Below, piece by piece: positions 62,029 to 64,000 of a stretch of DNA of 64,000 bases. Numbering within the stretch: position 1 is the first letter of the stretch; each line of letters starts with the position of its first letter. The notes under the pieces were generated by a model. The model was not told where the DNA came from and made no database searches. It was given only the letters and a program-made list of their open reading frames with translations. Location: assembly GCA_900472485.1 (NCBI GenBank), contig UCII01000001.1, forward strand, positions 183,986-247,985, read 5' to 3'. The position numbers and the translations under genes are program-made. Source of the DNA: Hyphomicrobiales bacterium. GTDB taxonomy: Bacteria; Pseudomonadota; Alphaproteobacteria; Rhizobiales; Rhizobiaceae.

Positions 62029-63219
62029 TCAGGCAAGATATGGACCGATGCGCTCCGCGACGGATGCGACATCCGTGAGCCGCATCCCGGCCACGTTGAT
62101 CCTGCCGGAATCCGGCATGTAGATGCCGTGTTCGGCCCGAAGCTGCCGGACATTTTCCGGAGAGATCGGCAGAAGGGAGAACATACCTTCCTGCGAAGCG
62201 ATATTGGCGAGATCAGGACGGAATTTTGCAAAGGCTTTGGCGGCGGCCTGGCGGATTTCGACTATGCGGTTGCGCATTTTGCTGAGTTCATCGATCCAGG
62301 CCCGGCGCCGCGATGGGTCCTGCAGGATCGCGGTAACAATAGCAGCCCCATGCGCTGGCGGCATGGAATAGCTGGTGCGGGCATGGCTCGCCAGATTGCC
62401 GATGCCCTTGTTTAACGGCGCCTGCTGATCGCCGAAGAGATAGACCGCGCCGGTGCGCTCCCGATAGAGCGAGAAGGATTTGGAGCAGGAGACGGCAACC
62501 ATAGCCTCGCCGACCGCTTCGATCACATTAATCATGCCGGTTGCATCTTCGACCCGGCCGTGACCGAGGCCTTGATAGGCATTGTCGAAGAGCGGCAGTA
62601 ATCCCTTGTCGGCGACGATCTCAGCGATGTCTCGCCAATTCTGCGATGACAATCCCGCGCCTGTCGGATTATGGCAGCTTGTTTGCAGCAGCACCGCGTC
62701 ACCGGGTGCTGCGTTCCGCAGGGTCGTCAGCATCTCATCGATGAGAACGGTCTGCTTGCCGATATCGAAGAAACGATAGGTCCCGACCTGAAGGCCGACG
62801 GCGGCAAAGATCGCCTGATGGTTGATCCACGTCGGTGTGCCGATCCAGATCTTGCGTCGCTTATCGAGGGCAAGCAGTTCCGCAGCCAGCCGCAGAGCGC
62901 CGGTTCCGCCCGGTGTCTGAATTCCCGCCAGATACTTGCCACTATGGCGCTCGCCGAAGACTTCGGACGCTAATGCTCTAAGGAAAACAGGATCGCCTTC
63001 CGGACCGATATAGGATTTGGATTGCTGCGTTTCCCAGAGATGATGCTCGGCTGCCTTGACAGCTTTCATGACCGGCGTTCGGCCGGTTTCATCGCGATAG
63101 ACGCCAACGCCGAGGTCGATCTTTCCAGGCCTCGGGTCGGCGGCGAACTTGGCAATCAGTTCAAGCAGGGGATCGGGCTTCTGTTCCGTAAGGCTGTCGA
63201 AAAATGCTGTCTTATTCAT
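62029..63219 (-). CDS. tyrB: Aromatic/aspartate aminotransferase (class I)
   Basis: A 396-aa PLP enzyme of aminotransferase family Ialpha: KIDLGVGVYRDETGRTPVM near the start, QTPGGTGALRLAAELL, SCHNPTGAGLS, FDNAYQGLGHG and the PLP lysine in VSCSKSFSLYRERTGAV. These fit aspartate or aromatic amino acid transaminases, transferring amino groups to 2-oxoglutarate. ATG 63219 has GGGATGGG; a start at 63318 is not needed. It follows the E2 gene by 16 bp, hinting at amino-acid or 2-oxoacid breakdown as a joint role. Confidence 0.9.
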   Translation of the reverse strand: MNKTAFFDSLTEQKPDPLLELIAKFAADPRPGKIDLGVGVYRDETGRTPVMKAVKAAEHHLWETQQSKSYIGPEGDPVFLRALASEVFGERHSGKYLAGIQTPGGTGALRLAAELLALDKRRKIWIGTPTWINHQAIFAAVGLQVGTYRFFDIGKQTVLIDEMLTTLRNAAPGDAVLLQTSCHNPTGAGLSSQNWRDIAEIVADKGLLPLFDNAYQGLGHGRVEDATGMINVIEAVGEAMVAVSCSKSFSLYRERTGAVYLFGDQQAPLNKGIGNLASHARTSYSMPPAHGAAIVTAILQDPSRRRAWIDELSKMRNRIVEIRQAAAKAFAKFRPDLANIASQEGMFSLLPISPENVRQLRAEHGIYMPDSGRINVAGMRLTDVASVAERIGPYLA

Positions 63220-63235
63220 TGACCCATCCCTTTCC

Positions 63236-64000
63236 CTATTGCGGCCAATCCTCCAGAATCCGCACGAATTCCGACAACCACGCGTTCGTCTGGTGGCCGT
63301 CCAGGGAGCGATGGTCAATCGTCAGGGACACATAGGCCATCGGGCGGATCTGGATCGTATCGGCCCCATCAACCTCCCGAACGACGACACGCTTCTCCAG
63401 CTTGCCGATGCCGAGGATGGCGGATTGCGGCTGGTTGATGATGATGGGGGATGCGACCAGCGAGCCGGAAACGCCATGATTGGAGATCGTGAAGGTTCCG
63501 CCTTTCATATCGTCGGCCTTGAGCGCATTGGATCGCGCCCGGTCCGTCAGATTCTGGAGCCTTGCGGCGATCGCCTCAAGCTGGAGATCCTGCGCCTGCC
63601 GAACGATCGGCGCGACCAGGCCCTTGTCGCCCAATGCGATGCCGATCCCGATATTGATATCTTCGAAGATTTCGAGACTGTCATCATGCCATTGGCTGTT
63701 GACTTCGGGGACGAGTTTCATGGCCGCAACCGATGCCGCCACGAAATAGGCAGTATAGGATAGGTTCACGCCTTCGGCCTTCAGTCGGGCCTTGTTGTTT
63801 TCGCGATGGCGCATGATTGCCGTGAAATCCGCCTCGAAGATAGCGGTCACCTGCGGTGCCGCCGCCAATGATTGGGCCATGTGCCTCGCGATCGAAAGCC
63901 GCATGGCCGAATGGGGAACGATCCGAGATTTGCCGTCAGCCGCGACTGCCGGCGGGGTCTGTCCAGCCGCGGCCCGTTGCGACATCGGCGCAGACGGATG
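63236..64000 (-). CDS. 2-oxoacid dehydrogenase E2, acyltransferase domain (5' end outside window)
   Basis: Partial gene, 254 codons to the stop. The visible part starts in an Ala/Pro linker (HPSAPMSQRAAAGQTPP) and continues with a catalytic acyltransferase domain: RLSIARHMAQSLAAAPQ, NIGIGIALGDKGLVAPIV, FTISNHGVSGSLVASPI and the active site IDHRSLDG. The N-terminal lipoyl and E3-binding domains would lie beyond the window. Whether it is pyruvate-, branched-chain- or acetoin-type cannot be told from this part. Confidence 0.92.
   Translation of the reverse strand, partial: HPSAPMSQRAAAGQTPPAVAADGKSRIVPHSAMRLSIARHMAQSLAAAPQVTAIFEADFTAIMRHRENNKARLKAEGVNLSYTAYFVAASVAAMKLVPEVNSQWHDDSLEIFEDINIGIGIALGDKGLVAPIVRQAQDLQLEAIAARLQNLTDRARSNALKADDMKGGTFTISNHGVSGSLVASPIIINQPQSAILGIGKLEKRVVVREVDGADTIQIRPMAYVSLTIDHRSLDGHQTNAWLSEFVRILEDWPQ

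Noticed and set aside
1..64000. tRNA or rRNA genes, CRISPR arrays, insertion sequences, integrases
   Set aside because: I looked for cloverleaf-type sequences, spaced repeats and transposase motifs and saw none. A dedicated RNA search could still reveal small RNAs.

Overview
The window looks like part of a Rhizobiaceae genome (Rhizobium/Agrobacterium-type alphaproteobacterium). The DNA is GC-rich with strong third-position GC bias. Genes are packed in operons with ATGA-type overlaps. The content is dominated by polyamine/spermidine-type (PotABCD-like) ABC importers, one-component regulators (LuxR, TetR, GntR, LysR) and small-molecule catabolism. No rRNA, tRNA, replication, phage or insertion-sequence gene was seen, and no CRISPR array. 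It reads as accessory chromosome or chromid sequence. The genus call is inference from gene content and style.

Layout. 1-5.7 kb: a partial ABC ATPase divergent from a LuxR-type regulator, then a DUF899 protein with a small membrane protein, an HTH regulator, a beta-propeller protein and a small unknown protein. 5.9-10.6 kb: a kgtP dicarboxylate permease divergent from a DctB/DctD-like two-component system whose regulator has lost the sigma54-contacting GAFTGA loop. 10.6-14.8 kb: an AT-rich gap with one possible micro-ORF, then emrAB efflux genes divergent from a TetR repressor with two identical palindromic operators between them. 14.9-18.5 kb: a copper cluster (CopC, SCO, PCuAC, PepSY-TM protein, small exported protein). 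19.1-20.2 kb: a membrane diguanylate cyclase. 20.4-26.2 kb: a ybhGFSR-type ABC exporter with its CecR-like TetR regulator. 26.3-30.6 kb: a YcbK/DUF882 exported protein and a large MalT-like LuxR regulator.

30.7-38.5 kb: hydantoinase/oxoprolinase genes (hyuB, hyuA) in one operon with a complete PotABCD-like importer. 38.6-41.3 kb: a small unknown gene and a TadE/TadG-like pair. 41.4-46.8 kb: a LysR regulator divergent from pxpA-accB-accC-pxpB-pxpC, which combines 5-oxoprolinase subunits with a dedicated biotin carboxylase and biotin carrier. 46.9-60.3 kb: a GntR regulator with two winged-helix domains, divergent from a 12-gene operon. That operon holds an importer with two different ATPases (the first lacks the switch histidine), two SDR dehydrogenases, a CE4-type deacetylase, a CxxC small protein, a CobW-type metallochaperone GTPase, a solute-binding-protein homologue with no signal peptide, and an amidase. 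60.4-64 kb: an MFS transporter, an aromatic/aspartate aminotransferase and the end of a 2-oxoacid dehydrogenase E2 gene.

The best candidate for an undescribed system is the 46.9-60.3 kb island. It appears to import and dismantle an amide- or N-acyl-containing compound, using a Zn-type deacetylase, an amidase, two dehydrogenases and a dedicated metallochaperone, under a GntR regulator whose probable 15-bp operator occurs identically next to both divergent transcription units. The substrate cannot be named from sequence. The neighbouring pxp/acc operon resembles a urea carboxylase split into separate subunits.
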